From: Spirochaetaceae bacterium
Lineage (GTDB): Bacteria; Spirochaetota; Spirochaetia; Treponematales; Breznakiellaceae
Length of the DNA stretch: 7,744 nt
Direction of reading: 5' to 3'
NCBI GenBank assembly: GCA_031267475.1
Contig: JAIRZA010000122.1
Coordinates: 1-7,744, forward strand
The translations under genes were made by a program, and so were the position numbers. Below are positions 6,194 through 7,744 of this stretch, one piece after another (position 1 is the first letter of the stretch; every line of letters begins with the position of its first letter). The notes below the pieces were generated by a model. The model was not told where the DNA came from, searched no databases, and worked only from the letters and a program-made list of their open reading frames with translations.

Positions 6194-7135
6194 CTACAGC
6201 AATTTGCGCAGTACCGCGTCGTTGGCGCGCCAGTCGTGGGAGGTTTTGACGCGCAGATCAAGCTCAATTTTCCAGTCAAAGATTCTTTTCAGGGAGCGCA
6301 GCGCGGCAAGTCGTATGTCCCGAATCATTAGTCCGCCTTTACCGACTATCATGCCTTTCTGCGATTCGCGCTCTGTCATTATGAAAGCGCGTATCCACAG
6401 TGTTTGGACGGGGGCTTCGCCGCGTAGTTCCATGTCCGCTACATCAACGTATATCGAGTGGGGCAGCTCTTGCCGCAGGCGGTTCATGGCTTTCTCGCGG
6501 ATAATTTCGGCTATGCGAAAATCAATTTCTTGGTCTGTATAGCAGTCGTCGTTGTAAAAAGCGCTGCCTTCCGGGGCCATGCTGAACAGGCAGGCAAGCA
6601 CGGGGTCAAGTCCTTCTTTCCGTAGCGCGGAGATGTTGAATATGCGGTCTTCCGGTAGTAATGGCAGCAGTGTTTTTAACGAGGCGGATGCTAACGCGCC
6701 GTTGCTGGTGTCGGTCTTGTTGATTGCGGCGACAGTCTTCCGGCTTATGTTTTCGGGGTTGCGGGATAATGTTTCCACGACGGCTTGCTCTTCCATTCCA
6801 GCCGGGCGGGTGGCGTCCAGAACGTACAAGACGAGGTCGGCCTCGTCGAGCGCGCGGGCGGCGGTGTTCAGTAGTCGTTGATTTAGTTTTTTGCCGGAAA
6901 TGTGCATTCCGGGGGTGTCCAGAAATACGAGTTGTCCTTCTGGTCTGTTTACGACTCCGCGTATGCTGTTCCGTGTTGTTTGCGGCGCGGGGCTGACGAT
7001 GGCGACTTTTGCGCCGCATAAACGGTTTAATAATGTGGATTTGCCTACTGATGGTCGTCCAACTATGGCGACGAAAGCGCTTTTTTTGTGTGAGTCCGCC
7101 GGCGTGGGTTTTGGTGTGTGTTCTGTTTCGTACAT
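6194..7135 (-). CDS. era: GTPase Era
   Basis: Era is an essential GTPase that binds the 3' end of 16S rRNA and helps assemble the 30S subunit. The 313 residues contain all G motifs: GRPSVGKS at 26-33 (P-loop), QTTRNSIRG at 52-60 (switch I), DTPG at 73-76, NKTD at 139-142 and SAL at 169-171. The C-terminal KH domain follows, with GKGG at 265-268 and the closing VKTSHDWR (296-303). The length is normal, though the usual final Gly-Tyr after the leucines is missing. An N-terminal extension of about 18 Pro/Thr/His-rich residues precedes the G domain. The ATG has no Shine-Dalgarno and follows the hsp20 stop by 13 bases, so it is probably co-transcribed and perhaps translationally coupled. It converges on cbiD with 83 bases between. 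Confidence 0.97.
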   Translation of the reverse strand: MYETEHTPKPTPADSHKKSAFVAIVGRPSVGKSTLLNRLCGAKVAIVSPAPQTTRNSIRGVVNRPEGQLVFLDTPGMHISGKKLNQRLLNTAARALDEADLVLYVLDATRPAGMEEQAVVETLSRNPENISRKTVAAINKTDTSNGALASASLKTLLPLLPEDRIFNISALRKEGLDPVLACLFSMAPEGSAFYNDDCYTDQEIDFRIAEIIREKAMNRLRQELPHSIYVDVADMELRGEAPVQTLWIRAFIMTERESQKGMIVGKGGLMIRDIRLAALRSLKRIFDWKIELDLRVKTSHDWRANDAVLRKLL

Positions 7136-7148
7136 TAAGATTAGTCTA

Positions 7149-7661
7149 TCAGCTTGAAATCTTTATTTTGATGCCGCCGGGTTGTTCGTTTTCCTCTTTT
7201 GGAGGGATGCTTACGCGCAGCAAACCGTTTTTGTAAACGGCGCTTGTTTTTTCCTGCGCGTATTTGTCCAACGGGGTATAATATTTTTGCTTTTCGATGT
7301 TGTCAAGGCGCAGGTTTTTTTTTAGGTATTGTGTCTCTGTTGTGTCGCTGTTCTGCTCATCGCAGGCTTTTAAGGAACTGCGGCAGACGGCGGATAGTAT
7401 CATGTAATCGCCTTGGAATGTTAAATTGATGTCTTCTTCATCAAAGCCGGCTAAGCCAAATTCAAATACAAGGCTTCCATCAGGGGCGGATGTGTTGCAA
7501 GTGGTATAAATGTTTACCGGCGGCCAGTCGTAGTCGTTGCTTCCGTCGTACACGCCTTGATCGCCAAAGCCGCGTCCCTGCGCGTACCTTGAGAGTTCGC
7601 TCTGGAATTGTTTCGCCGCCTTCGAAATGTCATAAAAAATATCGTTAAAATCACCGTACAT
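7149..7661 (-). CDS. Hsp20-family small heat-shock protein, divergent
   Basis: A likely ATP-independent holding chaperone of the alpha-crystallin family. Of 170 residues, 1-45 form a variable N-terminal arm. The alpha-crystallin domain spans about 46-156. It opens with PPVNIY (47-52), has a good first half (LVFEFGLAGFDEEDINLTF, 64-82) and closes with KNGLLRVSIPPKEE (144-157), matching the family's G-L/V-L-x-V-x-x-P signature. IKIKI at 164-168 gives the I-x-I tail that caps neighbouring subunits. The central part (about 91-138) is longer and more polar than usual, with several cysteines and an Asp/Thr-rich loop, and lacks the common ER-x-G-x-F-x-R segment. No Shine-Dalgarno precedes the ATG; a promoter sits directly against it. 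It is the first gene of a likely hsp20-era unit. Confidence 0.82.
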   Translation of the reverse strand: MYGDFNDIFYDISKAAKQFQSELSRYAQGRGFGDQGVYDGSNDYDWPPVNIYTTCNTSAPDGSLVFEFGLAGFDEEDINLTFQGDYMILSAVCRSSLKACDEQNSDTTETQYLKKNLRLDNIEKQKYYTPLDKYAQEKTSAVYKNGLLRVSIPPKEENEQPGGIKIKISS

Positions 7662-7667
7662 AAACTA

Positions 7668-7696
7668 GATATAACGATATAGTCCGCGCGAGTCAA
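7668..7696 (-). promoter_or_regulatory. Probable sigma-70 promoter of hsp20-era, placed for a leaderless message
   Basis: On the minus strand TTGACT (7696-7691) is followed after exactly 17 bases by TATATC (7673-7668); they match the -35 and -10 consensus at five and four of six bases. Six bases (TAGTTT) then separate the -10 from the ATG, so the predicted first transcribed base is the A of the start codon at 7661. A second TATATC lies at 7681-7676 but is only nine bases from the -35. No CIRCE element (HrcA site) is visible. Confidence 0.55.
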
Positions 7697-7708
7697 GCCC
7701 GCCAGCGT

Positions 7709-7731
7709 AGCAAAATGCACAGCATTTTGCT
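7709..7731. repeat. Perfect 10-bp inverted repeat with 3-base loop
   Basis: The arms AGCAAAATGC (7709-7718) and GCATTTTGCT (7722-7731) are exact reverse complements around a loop of ACA. It lies about 12 bases upstream of the hsp20 -35 box. It lacks a long T-run on either side, so it is a poor intrinsic terminator. It could be an operator for hsp20, part of a dispersed palindromic repeat, or the end of a transcript from outside the window. Confidence 0.6.
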
Positions 7732-7744
7732 TTAGGAGTTTCGC

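Noticed and set aside
6059..6331. Plus-strand reading frame over the end of cbiD and era
   Set aside because: Most of it overlaps the antisense of era and the out-of-frame end of cbiD, with no ribosome binding site and no recognisable domain.
6391..6399. DnaA-box-like GTATCCACA, considered because rpmH often lies near the replication origin
   Set aside because: A single one-mismatch copy inside the era coding region, with no cluster of boxes and no dnaA or dnaN in the window.
7514..7720. Minus-strand reading frame starting inside the inverted repeat
   Set aside because: It overlaps hsp20 in another frame, starts in the palindrome, and becomes an Arg/Thr-rich sequence typical of a shadow frame.

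Overview
The window is dense, ordinary-looking bacterial chromosome of roughly even base composition with nine protein genes and almost no intergenic space. The order rpmH-rnpA-yidD-yidC-jag is the classic bacterial ribosome/RNase P/membrane-insertase cluster. A spirochaete of the Treponema lineage is my best guess, probably an anaerobe of the gut type. That guess rests on the style of the L34, YidC and Era proteins and on the presence of the anaerobic cobalamin gene cbiD. It is inference from family resemblance, not from a search.

Plus strand, 1-6110: a likely sigma-70 promoter (15-43) precedes rpmH (ribosomal protein L34). Next come rnpA (RNase P protein, with an unusual loop insertion), yidD (overlapping rnpA by four bases), yidC (membrane insertase, with periplasmic domain and basic tail) and jag/khpB (KH-R3H RNA-binding protein). 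Only short gaps then separate two metabolic genes, a fold-type I PLP aminotransferase and cbiD (cobalt-precorrin-5B C1-methyltransferase). All seven genes could be one transcription unit; I see no convincing terminator or riboswitch between them.

Minus strand, 7661-6194: a divergent small heat-shock protein (Hsp20) is followed 13 bases later by era, the GTPase that helps mature the 30S subunit. This pair converges on cbiD across an 83-base gap. The 83 bases at the right edge hold a good promoter for hsp20, placed so that transcription should begin at or very near the A of its ATG, and further upstream a perfect 10-bp inverted repeat.

Functionally the window joins translation (L34, Era), tRNA maturation (RNase P), membrane protein insertion (YidD, YidC), RNA binding (Jag) and protein quality control (Hsp20), plus one amino-acid and one corrinoid enzyme. 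I found no mobile element, CRISPR array, RNA gene or defence system, and nothing I can honestly call a new biological system. The points most worth checking are the probable leaderless hsp20 message with an era start lacking a Shine-Dalgarno, the RnpA insertion, and the metabolic genes attached to the end of the rpmH-jag cluster.
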